The notes under the pieces were generated by a model. That model was not told the DNA's origin. It worked only from the letters and a program-made list of their open reading frames with translations, and did not search any database. From Microvirga pakistanensis (GTDB lineage: Bacteria > Pseudomonadota > Alphaproteobacteria > Rhizobiales > Beijerinckiaceae): DNA of 64,000 nucleotides. A program made the position numbers and the translations under genes. Each line of letters begins with the position of its first letter. Position 1 is the first letter of the stretch. The stretch lies in contig NZ_SPJX01000469.1 in the NCBI RefSeq assembly GCF_004458765.1, forward strand, positions 124,001-188,000. The letters are read 5' to 3'. Positions 48,233 to 57,220 of the stretch are shown one piece after another.

Positions 48233-48258
48233 AACCTGATCCAAGCACCAGTAGTTCC
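48233..48258 (-). promoter_or_regulatory. Possible EcfG-type promoter of the GH1-RmlD gene
   Basis: On the minus strand GGAAC (48258-48254) is followed after 18 bases by GTT (48235-48233), that is N17-GGTT, near the consensus GGAAC-N16/17-CGTT. It lies about 50 bp upstream of the start codon at 48184. Confidence 0.3.
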
Positions 48259-48379
48259 TGATTATTTGACAATATAGCGATATGAGTAACTTAAGTTAGT
48301 GAGCTGGCGTGAAGGACCGTTCGCAATAACTGTGCAACCAGCTCTGGTGTTTGGAACGAAGTTGTTCGGACAGGATCTT

Positions 48380-48404
48380 CCATTAACCTATGATGGGCTT
48401 GAGA
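48380..48404. repeat. 25-bp repeat upstream of response-regulator copy 2
   Basis: Identical to 43970-43994. Downstream, blocks such as CGTTT-ACCTGCGT-AAT are also shared between 44058 and 48460, so the leader was duplicated with the genes. The rest of the 425-bp gap 48185-48609 shows no gene. Confidence 0.85.
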
Positions 48405-48609
48405 ATGGAAATTGGACGACACGAGAGGGCCTAATGATGGCTTGAGCTCGGAAACTATAGCCGCGTTTAACCTGCGTAATTGAGAGGATGGCCGGTCCCA
48501 GGCAGGGTGCACGAAATGGCGGTGTTTCGATCAGCTCCAGCAAGGCGCTGTCGGTCCCATTTGATGGTGGGGCTCTTCCAGCTTCCTGAACAATGAGAGA
48601 TCTGTTGCG

Positions 48610-48972
48610 ATGACCAGACCCTGTTGCATGATCGTTGAAGACCAGGCGCTCATTGGCATGTCCCTTGAAGACTTCCTGGAAGATGCAGGCTTCTCTATAG
48701 CCGGCCCATTCCTGTCCTGTGCCGATGCCCTCCAGTGGCTGGAGCATAACACTCCGCAGGTGGCGGTGTTGGATGTGTCGCTACGGGATGGCACGGCCCT
48801 GCCCATCGCCCACGAATTGAAGGAGCGCAACACGCCTTTTGTGGTCTACTCTGGCCTGCCGTTCACCGCCAGTCTGCCGCAAGAGCTCAGGGATGTGCCG
48901 TGGCTGGAAAAGCCAGCTCCACGCGAGGAACTCACCCAGGTCATTGCCCATCTTGAGCACCGTGCTTCCTGA
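48610..48972 (+). CDS. Single-domain response regulator, copy 2
   Basis: The 120-residue receiver has 'CCMIVEDQALIGM', phospho-Asp in 'VAVLDVSLRDGTALP', 'FVVYSGLPFTASLP' and 'WLEKPAPREEL'. All phosphotransfer residues of copy 1 are kept, so both copies appear functional. It differs from copy 1 at about 26 of 120 positions, mostly at surface-like sites and the C-terminus. Confidence 0.92.
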   Translation: MTRPCCMIVEDQALIGMSLEDFLEDAGFSIAGPFLSCADALQWLEHNTPQVAVLDVSLRDGTALPIAHELKERNTPFVVYSGLPFTASLPQELRDVPWLEKPAPREELTQVIAHLEHRAS

Positions 48973-49028
48973 AAAGGCCGGGCTGTGACAGCAGAGTAGC
49001 TCTTGAGATTCGGTGAGCAGGAGAGCCA

Positions 49029-49349
49029 ATGTTGACCATTGAGGTCGGCGGCATCCCGATTGCCGTGACGAATGTGGACGAAGCCCAGGGACGCGAGGTC
49101 TTCGAAAGCGCGGAGTTCAAGCGTGACCTGATGATCATGAACAGTGACGGCACGCCGTTGTGGGATGCGAAGCCACCCCTGACCGTCCGGTCCGCTTTCC
49201 GGCATGAGGTCGCCCTCATTGAAACCGCTGATGAGGAGCCTGACATGGGTGACGAAGCGGGAGCCGATTTCGTGTTCGTAACCTTTCTCATGCCGATTGA
49301 CCATGACCACGAGGAAGTCTCAGCCATCCAGCCTCAGCTTCAGGGCTGA
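49029..49349 (+). CDS. Small acidic protein paired with response regulator, copy 2
   Basis: The 106-residue paralogue of the protein at 44,594 begins 'MLTIEVGGIPIAVTNVDEAQ', with 'TPLWDAKPPLTVRSAF' and 'FVFVTFLMPIDHDHEE'. The acidic stretch is shorter than in copy 1 ('ETADEEPDMGDEAG'). It follows response-regulator copy 2 by 56 bp. Function is unknown. The next 300 bp (49350-49650) contain nothing I can support. Confidence 0.8.
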   Translation: MLTIEVGGIPIAVTNVDEAQGREVFESAEFKRDLMIMNSDGTPLWDAKPPLTVRSAFRHEVALIETADEEPDMGDEAGADFVFVTFLMPIDHDHEEVSAIQPQLQG

Positions 49350-49650
49350 TGCCGAGCGCCACGTCGCCGCTCACCGCGCGGTCGTGCTCGACTTCCAGCC
49401 GCTTCACCTCCACGCAGGTGAAGATCGTGGACCAAAGGGTCCGCACCTTACATGGAAGTACATTTCTCACCTTCTCGGCCTGATCGGGATCCAAGTTGCA
49501 GGCCAGGATCGTGAAGGACCTCTTCGGGTCAAACTCGGCCGTTTAAGCGCGGCCGTGTAAAGGTCTGCTGATCGCCGATGACCTGCCCTCCCCTCTGCGG
49601 CTGAAACGGCCCGTGTGGTCTGACGGCCCTCTCGTTGATTTCGCTTCAGC

Positions 49651-49890
49651 TTAGTCGAGCCAGGGCTGCAGGAGCGGCTTGGCAAGCGCCAACTGCCGCA
49701 CGATACCCTGGTGCGGCACACCGCGCTGGTGCAGGAACTCCTGCATCTGCTGCTTGACATCATCCCAGGACAGTCCGTGCCGATAGCAGCATTCCAGGTA
49801 CCTGAGCGTGCGCTCGCGGTTCAACTCGGGAACAGCGAGCGGAGCTTGCTCGTCCATGAAACACTGGGCCACAAGATCTTCGCACGCCAT
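49651..49890 (-). CDS. Hypothetical protein upstream-region neighbour of the oxidoreductase
   Basis: The 79-residue helical protein ('NRERTLRYLECCYRHGLSWD', 'GVPHQGIVRQLALAKPLL') carries three Cys in its first 40 residues. It is downstream of and on the same strand as the quinone oxidoreductase gene, separated by 47 bp, so it may be cotranscribed. No family is recognised. Confidence 0.6.
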   Translation of the reverse strand: MACEDLVAQCFMDEQAPLAVPELNRERTLRYLECCYRHGLSWDDVKQQMQEFLHQRGVPHQGIVRQLALAKPLLQPWLD

Positions 49891-49937
49891 GGCAGAAGCC
49901 TTCTGAGACGGTCGAACGGGATATGTGCCGAGACGGT

Positions 49938-50945
49938 TCAGAATTCGAGGCAGATCTTGCCGAAGTGCGCTCCTGACTCTTCGTACCGGAAGGCATCGGG
50001 AATCTCAGCCAAGCCAAAGCTGCGATCGATCACCGGCCGCAGGCCTGTGGCTTCGATCGCGCGCACGAAGTCCATCTGCTGGCGTCGGTTGCCGACAATC
50101 AACCCGTGAAGCCGGGCCTGCTTGGCCATCAGGGCACCGGTCGGGACCTCGCCGGCGCCACCAGTCAGCACACCGATGAGCGAGATGTGTCCGCCGAGGC
50201 GTACCGCCGCGATCGACTGCGCGAGCGTGCCCGGCCCGCCCACCTCCACCACATGGTCGACGCCGCGTCCACCGGTCCAGTCCCGCGCACGCACGCCCCA
50301 GTCCTCATGTTGGCGGTAATTGATGGTGTGGTCGGCGCCCAAGGCCCGGACCCGCTCCAGCTTCTCGTCCGAAGACGAGGTGGCGATGACCGTCGCGCCC
50401 ATCGCTTTCGCCAACTGAAGGGCGAAGATCGACACACCACCGGTGCCGAGCACCAGTACGACATCACCGGCCTTGAGATTGCCATTGACCACCAGGGCAC
50501 GCCAAGCCGTCAGCCCGGCTGTTGTGAGCGTTGCCGCCTCGGCATGGCTGAACCCTTTCGGCGCTTGCGTGAACCAGGTGGCGGGACGCACCACCACCTC
50601 TCGGGCATAGCCATCCACCCCGTCGCCCGGGGTGGATGAGAAGTCTCCCATGGGCGGCGGCCCCTCGAGCCAGCCCGGGAAGAAGCAGGAGACGACATGA
50701 TCACCGGCCTTGAACTCGGTCACGCCCTCTCCCACCGCCTCGACCACGCCGGCGCCGTCGGACATCGGAATGCGCCCGTCTTCCGTCGGCATCCGTCCGC
50801 TCACCACCCCATAGTCGTGATAGTTGAGCGAGCTCGCATGGAGGCGAACCCGGATCTCGCCCGGACCGGGAGCGCCGGGATCCGGCATGTCGATCAGCTC
50901 AAGCCGATCAAGTCCACCGGGTGCATGCAGAACGATCCCTTTCAT
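49938..50945 (-). CDS. Zinc-type alcohol dehydrogenase / NADPH:quinone oxidoreductase (MDR family)
   Basis: The 335-residue MDR protein has a GroES-like N-terminal domain ('SSLNYHDYGVVSGRMP', 'GAGVVEAVGEGVTEFKAGDH') and a Rossmann domain with 'VVLVLGTGGVSIFALQLAKA', 'GADHTINYR' and 'DHVVEVGGPGTL'. The structural-zinc Cys cluster is absent, so it is of the quinone-reductase/enoyl-reductase subgroup. ATG 50945 begins 'MKGIVLHAPGG'; the upstream open frame is not family-like. The 320-bp gap to the next gene shows nothing supported. Confidence 0.92.
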   Translation of the reverse strand: MKGIVLHAPGGLDRLELIDMPDPGAPGPGEIRVRLHASSLNYHDYGVVSGRMPTEDGRIPMSDGAGVVEAVGEGVTEFKAGDHVVSCFFPGWLEGPPPMGDFSSTPGDGVDGYAREVVVRPATWFTQAPKGFSHAEAATLTTAGLTAWRALVVNGNLKAGDVVLVLGTGGVSIFALQLAKAMGATVIATSSSDEKLERVRALGADHTINYRQHEDWGVRARDWTGGRGVDHVVEVGGPGTLAQSIAAVRLGGHISLIGVLTGGAGEVPTGALMAKQARLHGLIVGNRRQQMDFVRAIEATGLRPVIDRSFGLAEIPDAFRYEESGAHFGKICLEF

Positions 50946-51264
50946 TGTCCGTCTCCCAATCCTTGTCTGTAGGCTCGTCCAGAGCGAAGGGGTGCCGTTG
51001 GGACGAGCGGGACAGGGCGCCTCTTGCCCGCCGTCAGGGCTGCGAACACGCCCGGCTTTCAGCGCCGCAGTCGAAAGTCGCAAGCGCCTCCCGCCTGAAG
51101 TCGCGCAACTTAACGCATTGCGGCAAGCCGGGGTCCATGCTGAGACACATCAAGTCCTCAGAAGCTCCGTGAGACGTTTTCCCAGTCTTGTTATTGAGCT
51201 TTTGGCCGGACCTGTTCCGAGCGTCTGGCGTTGACGGCGTACTGCCCTCATCCTGGAGCAAGAC

Positions 51265-51999
51265 ATGCCTAGCCCTCAAGTGCTCGTGGTCGCCACCTCG
51301 CATGACCAGATGGGATCCACCGGTCACCGCACGGGTGTCTGGCTGGAGGAGCTCGCCACCCCCTACTACGCCCTGCTGGACGGAGGTGCGGAGGTCACGC
51401 TCGTGTCCATCAAGGGCGGGGCGATCCCGTGGGATCCCCGCAGCCTGCCAGCCGAGGCTGGTGAGGGACCGGGCGAGAAGCCGGAGGAGCAGCAGGAAAT
51501 CCCGGCCTCAGTTCACCGTTTCCTGGCAGACGAGAACGCCATGCAGACGGCCCGGAACTCCCCTGCCCTTGCGAGCGTCGATCCAGGCGCGTTCGACGCG
51601 GTGTTCCTGCCGGGTGGACACGGGCCGATGTGGGATGCGGCCAACGACGAGACGCTGGCTCGCATCGTCGGATCGATGTTCGATCAGGGCAAGGTTGTCG
51701 CCGCCGTCTGCCACGGACCGGCCGGGCTGGTGAAGGCCAATCGGCAGGACGGACGGCCCATTGTTGATGGGCGACGGGTGAGCGCCTTCACCAACACCGA
51801 GGAGGAGGCGGTGGGATTGACAGCGGTGGTGCCCTTCCTGCTGGAGGACCGGCTTAAAGAGTTGGGAGGCCGCTTCGAGCGAGGACCGGACTGGCAGCCC
51901 TTTGCCGTACAGGACGGCAATCTGATCACCGGGCAGAACCCGCAATCCTCCGAGCTTGTGGCTCAGCATGTCCTGACTGCCCTCAGGACAGGCGGCTAG
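51265..51999 (+). CDS. DJ-1/PfpI-family protein (class I glutamine amidotransferase-like)
   Basis: The 244-residue protein has the nucleophile elbow 'VVAAVCHGPAGLVKAN' (Cys-His), the 'FDAVFLPGGHGPMWDAANDE' region, and a Glu upstream, as in Hsp31/YajL-like chaperone-glyoxalases. It probably detoxifies glyoxals or acts in stress response. It is 13 bp upstream of the next gene and the two probably form an operon. Confidence 0.92.
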   Translation: MPSPQVLVVATSHDQMGSTGHRTGVWLEELATPYYALLDGGAEVTLVSIKGGAIPWDPRSLPAEAGEGPGEKPEEQQEIPASVHRFLADENAMQTARNSPALASVDPGAFDAVFLPGGHGPMWDAANDETLARIVGSMFDQGKVVAAVCHGPAGLVKANRQDGRPIVDGRRVSAFTNTEEEAVGLTAVVPFLLEDRLKELGGRFERGPDWQPFAVQDGNLITGQNPQSSELVAQHVLTALRTGG

Positions 52000-52012
52000 G
52001 CCTTCACCCACG

Positions 52013-52645
52013 ATGACGATCCTCATGCTGGTCGGGGCGACTGGGCTCGTGGGCGGCTCCGTCCTGCGGCAGGCGCTGGACGACACGCGTGTGACCCGGA
52101 TCGTTGCACCCACCAGACGGGAGCTGCCGTCCCATCCGAAGCTCGAAAACCCGGTGGTCGATTTCGAGTACCTGCCGGCTGATGCCGCGTGGTGGTCCGT
52201 CGATGGCGTGATCTGCACCTTGGGCAGCACGATGCGCAAGGCAGGCTCGCAGCAGGCGTTCCGCCGGGTTGACCACGACTTCCCGCTGGCTGTGGCGCGG
52301 CTTTCCCGTCAGCATGGCGCCCGCGCTTTCGCGTTGAATTCGGCCACGGGAGCGGATCCTGGTTCGCGCTTCTTCTACAACCGGGTCAAAGGCGAGGTGG
52401 AGGACGCGCTTCGGGAAATCGGGTTCCTGTCCCTGACCATCGTGCGCCCTTCCCTGATCGGCGGCGACCGGGAGGAGCTCCGGCCCGCCGAGTTCATGGC
52501 CATGCGGCTCCTGCGGCTGGCCGAGCGGCTTCTACCACGCCGCTATCGGATCGTGCCGCATGAGCGGATTGCCAGGGTCTTACTGGAGGCCGCGATCACT
52601 GCCGCACCCGGCGAGCGCATCATCGAGTCCGAGGCTATCGTCTGA
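52013..52645 (+). CDS. NAD(P)-binding Rossmann-fold protein (SDR/NmrA-like)
   Basis: The 210-residue protein has the dinucleotide motif 'LMLVGATGLVGGSVLRQAL', followed by 'VICTLGSTMRKAGSQQAFRR' and 'SATGADPGSRFFYNRVKGEVE' (a YxxxK-like Tyr/Lys). It is close to YbjT/HTATIP2-type oxidoreductases. The substrate is unknown. It shares an operon with the PfpI-like gene. Confidence 0.88.
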   Translation: MTILMLVGATGLVGGSVLRQALDDTRVTRIVAPTRRELPSHPKLENPVVDFEYLPADAAWWSVDGVICTLGSTMRKAGSQQAFRRVDHDFPLAVARLSRQHGARAFALNSATGADPGSRFFYNRVKGEVEDALREIGFLSLTIVRPSLIGGDREELRPAEFMAMRLLRLAERLLPRRYRIVPHERIARVLLEAAITAAPGERIIESEAIV

Positions 52646-52846
52646 GGAGGCGCCAGGCAACGACCGAGGCCCCATCAAGCCTGCGGTGGCCAAGCCAGGT
52701 GCGATCACCCCACCTGCTACGACCGGTTCCTGACAACCTGATGCCGCTGAATTCTGCTGCCGTGTTTAACTTGGAACATGGCCTGCACTCTGCGAATCCA
52801 GTATTCCGAAGGGGGCTTCAGAGTTGTTCCTCCCTCTGGATCCTTC

Positions 52847-52878
52847 TCCCTCCCCGTCCCGCGGGCGAGGGATTTTTT
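52847..52878 (+). terminator. Strong intrinsic terminator with no gene upstream
   Basis: TCCCTC (52847-52852) pairs with GAGGGA (52867-52872), extended by CCC/GGG, and six T residues follow. It lies 200 bp after the oxidoreductase stop, and the preceding transcript is C-rich with CTCCCTC motifs. It may end the 51.2-52.6 kb operon or a small RNA. It lies opposite the patatin 3' end. Confidence 0.8.
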
Positions 52879-53986
52879 ATGGACTGAGTTCACGCAAGCG
52901 CTCTGGCGTAGCGCCAGCTGTCCTTTGAGATGGGGCAGCGTGTGGCAGGTCAGCCGCGGATTGGCTCGTCAGCCACGCATCCGCGGCTCCGCGTCCTTGA
53001 TCCCGGAGATGCTGCAGATGCGCCCAGTCGGTGTTCATGAAGCTGAACTCGCTCAGGCCATCGATATGATCTTCGGCAACAAGTCGGTGCAGCTTGAGAC
53101 GCCGCAGCTTGCGCCCAAGCCGCGAGTTCTGCATGTCGCCCTCCCGGCAGAGCTGAGCCATCAGCGACAGGGCCTCCAGGTCCCTCTGCAGCGAGCTGTT
53201 GAAGGTGATCTGGTTCAGCCGCTTATGGATCTCCGGCGAGGTCGTCGGCAGTTCAGCATGGCTTGCTGGAATGATCTGCACCACCAAAACCTCTGAGGCC
53301 CTTGTGGCGGTCACGAGGGGCATCAGGGGAGGGTTCGCCGCATAGCCCCCGTCCCAATGCGGCTCGCCATCGATCAGCACCGCCTGATGGAGTTGCGGCA
53401 GGCAGGCAGAGGCCAGGACGACATCGTGGCTCAGGTTCTTGTTGCGGAAGATCCGTAGCGCTCCGTCCCGGACCCGCGTCGTGCCGAGCAGCAGCCGGAC
53501 GGGCGGGCCAACACGCACAGCCTCGATGTCAACCTCCGCAGTGAGGATGTCGCGCAAAGGGTTCAGATCGAACGGGTTGAACTGGTACGGAGAGAGGTGC
53601 GAGGTCACGTGCGACAGGACGGGGTTGGCCGAGAGGAGACGGCTCTGGCGGCCCGCCTCGCTGATCCTGCGCCAGAACCGCTCAAGGGTGATGCGCGCTT
53701 CGCCCGCACCTCCTTTCGCCAGTCCGGAGGCGAGCAGGACCGCGTTCATGGCGCCTGCACTGGCCCCACTGACGGAATCGAAGGTCACGCCTTCCTCTAG
53801 GAGCCGGTCGAGCACGCCCCAGGTAAAGGCACCAAAGGCTCCTCCACCCTGCAGCGCGAGCGAGATCCGCTTTGGCTTGGAAACTGCGCTCCTGACGGCG
53901 CGCCCAGGAACAACCTTGGCCTTGGCCGTGGAAAGCGGGGCAACAGGGCCGGCGATGGGATTGAGAAAGTTCAGGTCTGCCTCCAT
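52877..53986 (-). CDS. Patatin-like phospholipase
   Basis: The 369-residue protein has the patatin oxyanion motif 'LALQGGGAFGAFTWGVLD', the nucleophile 'SVSGASAGAMNAVLLASG' (GxSxG) and the dyad Asp in 'HWDGGYAANPPLMPL'. Members are serine lipid acyl hydrolases of the RssA/patatin type. There is no signal peptide. ATG 53986 gives a 40-residue lead before the domain; the open frame upstream is not family-like. Confidence 0.92.
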   Translation of the reverse strand: MEADLNFLNPIAGPVAPLSTAKAKVVPGRAVRSAVSKPKRISLALQGGGAFGAFTWGVLDRLLEEGVTFDSVSGASAGAMNAVLLASGLAKGGAGEARITLERFWRRISEAGRQSRLLSANPVLSHVTSHLSPYQFNPFDLNPLRDILTAEVDIEAVRVGPPVRLLLGTTRVRDGALRIFRNKNLSHDVVLASACLPQLHQAVLIDGEPHWDGGYAANPPLMPLVTATRASEVLVVQIIPASHAELPTTSPEIHKRLNQITFNSSLQRDLEALSLMAQLCREGDMQNSRLGRKLRRLKLHRLVAEDHIDGLSEFSFMNTDWAHLQHLRDQGRGAADAWLTSQSAADLPHAAPSQRTAGATPERLRELSP

Positions 53987-54219
53987 TTCGCCGCAGGTTT
54001 TGTTGGTATTGATCGTCGCGCGGCGGGGCCGTTCGGAATTGTGTGTCCGAACGCAGGAAGGCGAACGTCTGAGACGGCTAGTTGTTGCTGCGGTGCAGCA
54101 TACGGCTAAGCCGTTGCGGCCATGCGCCCAAGACATGGAACCACATAGGACGTCCGTGAAAGCGTCAGGCGCTCGGGGCGACGCTGGACCAGATTGGAGC
54201 TGATCCGCGGCTGGCTCCT

Positions 54220-54345
54220 CGCCCCGTGTTTGCCGAGGCGCGCCCCGACAACGCTGCTTCCATCCGGCTGCTGACCAAGGTAGGCTTCTACGTCATGGGA
54301 CGTCCCGGTCCCCGGCCCGACCGGATCGAGTTCGGACTCGGATGA
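54220..54345 (+). pseudogene. C-terminal fragment of a GNAT acetyltransferase
   Basis: The frame ending at TGA 54343-54345 reads 'FAEARPDNAASIRLLTKVGF' then 'YVMGRPGPRPDRIEFGLG', the acetyl-CoA-binding end of a GNAT/RimJ-type acetyltransferase. No N-terminal part is found upstream. Confidence 0.6.
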
Positions 54346-54478
54346 GAACGCCACGTTCATCAGAAGATTAACCGATGGATGTTCCTGACCTTCTCCCCGA
54401 CGTCATCTTCGACCGACTTTCTTAGACGCATCAGGCAAGGGACTTCGCTTTTGGCGTTAAACGGGCGGCCATGGGCCC

Positions 54479-54507
54479 TCACATCATCGCGCGATAGGAT
54501 GATGTGA
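54479..54507. repeat. 10-bp perfect inverted repeat in a gene-free stretch
   Basis: TCACATCATC (54479-54488) pairs with GATGATGTGA (54498-54507) around a 9-base GC-rich centre. It has no T-tract. It lies in the gene-free stretch 54346-54689, where nothing else was recognised. It could be an operator or an RNA hairpin. Confidence 0.6.
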
Positions 54508-54689
54508 AACGGCACTGAAGCGTTGGCCCCTCGCAAGGGAGGCGCAACGCCTCGGTTTAGCGACATATATAGGAATTTGGCAGGGCATTATCGGCGCCGG
54601 CGATGACCGCTAACGCTATGAACTCGCTAGGACATCATGTGCGTAATGGCAGTCAGCCCGAGGGGCCGTACTCGATGCTGATTTACACA

Positions 54690-54887
54690 TCAGAGCGACG
54701 TTAATGAGGAGCCATGAGAGCCGCCTTGCCGGCCTTCAACGAGCTTGATCTTGGCATCGACCAGATCGGCCAGGGCGCTGTCCGGCGTCATGACCCGCAA
54801 ATCCTTCGATGCTTGCTTGAGTTCAGCCAGTGTCGCTCTGTCGACAAGCGTTCGCTCGGCAATCTGCGATACTTTTTCATAAACCAT
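54690..54887 (-). CDS. Small helical hypothetical protein
   Basis: The 65-residue protein begins 'MVYEKVSQIAERTLVDRATL' and is predicted mostly helical. No family is recognised. It is isolated, with no neighbour on the same strand within 200 bp. Confidence 0.5.
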   Translation of the reverse strand: MVYEKVSQIAERTLVDRATLAELKQASKDLRVMTPDSALADLVDAKIKLVEGRQGGSHGSSLTSL

Positions 54888-55156
54888 ACCTCAATCCTCT
54901 AGGTATCAAAACAGCCGGCAGCCAGTCTTTCAAATGCGACTTTCATAGGCTTGCCCGGAGGTCATTTCAGGCTGCCGGCAACGCTCTTGGTCTGGCGGGC
55001 TTTACACCCTCAGGAGTGACTGCTCCCGCTGTTTAGGCGAATGAAAGTGCGACTTTTGCGACTTGGAAGACGCAGTCGTTTCTTACAATCCTTGCGACGC
55101 AGGACGCTCGCAACGTCCCTGGAGATGGTGCTGCGAGAAGCCAATGGGCTTTGGCC

Positions 55157-55411
55157 TTATCTGTCTCCGAACGGATGAAACGGCCCACGGGCCGCTCGCC
55201 TGGGCCGATCCAGTTCCCGGAGCCGGTGCTCCAGATCATGAAGATCACAAGCCTCCTCAAGGTACTGCCTGTCGCGTTCGGCATCCGTGGGCAGAAGATC
55301 ATGCCTGAGTTGTCTCAGATGGGCTCCTATCTTGTTGGGCCACGGTCCTCGGTTCAGGGTGATGCTCGACAAGCGAAGGAATGCCGAATTGAGAAGTGGA
55401 ATAAGGACCAT
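55157..55411 (-). CDS. DUF3563-like small protein
   Basis: The 84-residue product contains 'DAERDRQYLEEACDLHDLEH' and 'RLRELDRPRR', matching the short helical DUF3563-type proteins (YL-x-x-DL-DLE-R-RELDR pattern) frequent in Rhizobiales. The GTG at 55411 is the outer start; the conserved part begins at about residue 38. Function is unknown. Confidence 0.65.
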   Translation of the reverse strand: MVLIPLLNSAFLRLSSITLNRGPWPNKIGAHLRQLRHDLLPTDAERDRQYLEEACDLHDLEHRLRELDRPRRAARGPFHPFGDR

Positions 55412-55500
55412 GTCATAGCTCCTGGTTGGGGATGAGCCTTCCCGGTGTTTCCTAAGTCGGTCTTCTTCTTGTTTTCAGGCTCCTCGGTGCACCTGAATTG

Positions 55501-55824
55501 TCAGCGGTGCCCTGCTTTCGCCAGCGGCAAGCGATGACTTCTCCGCTCGACCGTGATCGTACGACCTGCCTTGAACGGGGTGAGTGCAGTCCCTCCAGCG
55601 GAGAGGCGCGAGGGAACGGAAGCCTCGAGGGCGACGGGCCTGACCTCGTCCTCGGGCAAACCCATCAACTGAGCTGCGATTTCGATTTGGCTGTCGATGT
55701 TGTTCGTCAGGCCTTGGGCTGCCGTGACAGCCTCCTCGACACTTGGCGGATCATGCCGAGTCCGCCGCCGGTTCCACTCGGGTGATCGTGTCGGCTTCTG
55801 TACCATTTTAACATTCTCCACCAT
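55501..55824 (-). CDS. Hypothetical protein
   Basis: The 107-residue protein has a helical middle ('PSVEEAVTAAQGLTNNIDSQ', 'IAAQLMGLPEDEVRPVALEA') and a basic tail, a composition typical of a genuine soluble protein. No family is recognised. The stretch 55825-56316 has no supported feature. Confidence 0.6.
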   Translation of the reverse strand: MVENVKMVQKPTRSPEWNRRRTRHDPPSVEEAVTAAQGLTNNIDSQIEIAAQLMGLPEDEVRPVALEASVPSRLSAGGTALTPFKAGRTITVERRSHRLPLAKAGHR

Positions 55825-56316
55825 GCGGGAAGCAAACGCAGGACGGAGAGAATTGTGCGCTGCACAATTGCCGCAGGCGTATGGACGCAGCGTTATGGCG
55901 TCGGCCTCTGAACTTCTCCTGCCTCGCCGGGATCTGCCTGAGCCGGACTGGTCATCAGTGCGGGTACGGCGCTAATCCTCACATTCACCCGGCGCTGAAG
56001 CGCCAGGACTCCCAAGCGATCCTGATCGTCAGCAAGATCGAACGACACCTCACGGGTCGAACGCCCGCTCATTGGGCCCTGTCACAAGCGGGCCGGAATG
56101 CCGGCCTGGGGTCACGTCCTGTCGTTCAGCTTGGCCAAGCGAACGTCCGCTTCCCCGGTGACCGCGGATGTACGGCAAAGTCGGCCCCGTGCCATTTGCA
56201 GTCCTTCGCCTGCGAGCGTCGCGAGGTTTGCGGCAGCGCCTACGCATAAATGCAAGCGACGTCGTGGCGGTTGGGCGACAGCGTGGATTGGGCCTTCGGG
56301 CGCCTGGAGTGTCGCT

Positions 56317-57216
56317 TCAGTGACTTGATGATCGCCGAGCCGCCCGGTCAAAAGCCTCGACGAGGGTGTGATACAGCGCAGGCGGCAGATCATGCCCCAT
56401 TCCATCGATCAGCATGAGGTCCGCATTCGGGATCGAAGCTGCGGTGTCTCGGCCGCAAGCCGGAAGGAAAATCGGATCATCGGTACCATGAATAACAAGC
56501 GTCGGTGCGGTGATGGTCGCCAGGCGTGAGCGACGGTCACCGGCCATAGCCATCGCGGCGATCTGCCGTGCGGAGCCAGCGGGATCATAGGCGCGCCGGG
56601 TTTCCTCCAGGATCAGGAGGCGATGCGCCCCCTCGTCGAACCCGTGGCCGCTGCCGGCGATGCGCCGTGCGAAGGCAAGCCTGTGCGCGAGGAAACGGGC
56701 TTCGTCCGAGACGGGATCCGGCGCCGGGCGCATCATGAGCGCCATGACCTCGGGCGCGGCCTGCGGCAGCATGGGATTGCCCGTGCTTGACATGATCGAG
56801 GTCAGGGACAGCACCCGCTCGGGATGCTCGCTCGCCGTAATCTGGGCGATCATCCCTCCCATCGAGCGCCCGACGACATGCGCCCGGTCGATGGCGAGGG
56901 CGTCGAGCAACCCAATGGCGTCCGCCGCCATGTCATAGAGCGTATAAGGAACGTCGGGCCGCTGTCCGGCCATCAATGCAGCCGCCAGCGCACCGAAATC
57001 CGGCGGAGGACAGTGGTGGAAATGGGTCGAGCATCCGGTGTCTCGGTTGTCGAACCGGATTACGCGATAACCGCGCGCCGCCAGCGCCTCACAGAACGGA
57101 ACGGTCCAGCGGATCATCTGCGTGCCCAACCCGGCGATCAGCAGGAGCGCCTCATTGGCCTCGTCGCCGAAGCTGTCATAGGCCAGATCGATCCCATTGG
57201 CTTTCACGACAGTCAT
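56317..57216 (-). CDS. Alpha/beta hydrolase
   Basis: The 299-residue hydrolase has the oxyanion region 'LLIAGLGTQMIRWTVPFCEA', the nucleophile elbow 'HVVGRSMGGMIAQITASEHP' (Ser in GRSMGG), the acid in 'IHGTDDPIFLPACGRD' and the catalytic His in 'IDGMGHDLPPALYHTL'. This matches epoxide-hydrolase/lactonase-like serine hydrolases. It begins 4 bp after the DUF2239 stop and is cotranscribed with it. Confidence 0.93.
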   Translation of the reverse strand: MTVVKANGIDLAYDSFGDEANEALLLIAGLGTQMIRWTVPFCEALAARGYRVIRFDNRDTGCSTHFHHCPPPDFGALAAALMAGQRPDVPYTLYDMAADAIGLLDALAIDRAHVVGRSMGGMIAQITASEHPERVLSLTSIMSSTGNPMLPQAAPEVMALMMRPAPDPVSDEARFLAHRLAFARRIAGSGHGFDEGAHRLLILEETRRAYDPAGSARQIAAMAMAGDRRSRLATITAPTLVIHGTDDPIFLPACGRDTAASIPNADLMLIDGMGHDLPPALYHTLVEAFDRAARRSSSH

Positions 57217-57220
57217 GATG

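Noticed and set aside
48352..48376. EcfG-type promoter at GGAAC 48352
   Set aside because: No GTT follows at 16-18 bases.
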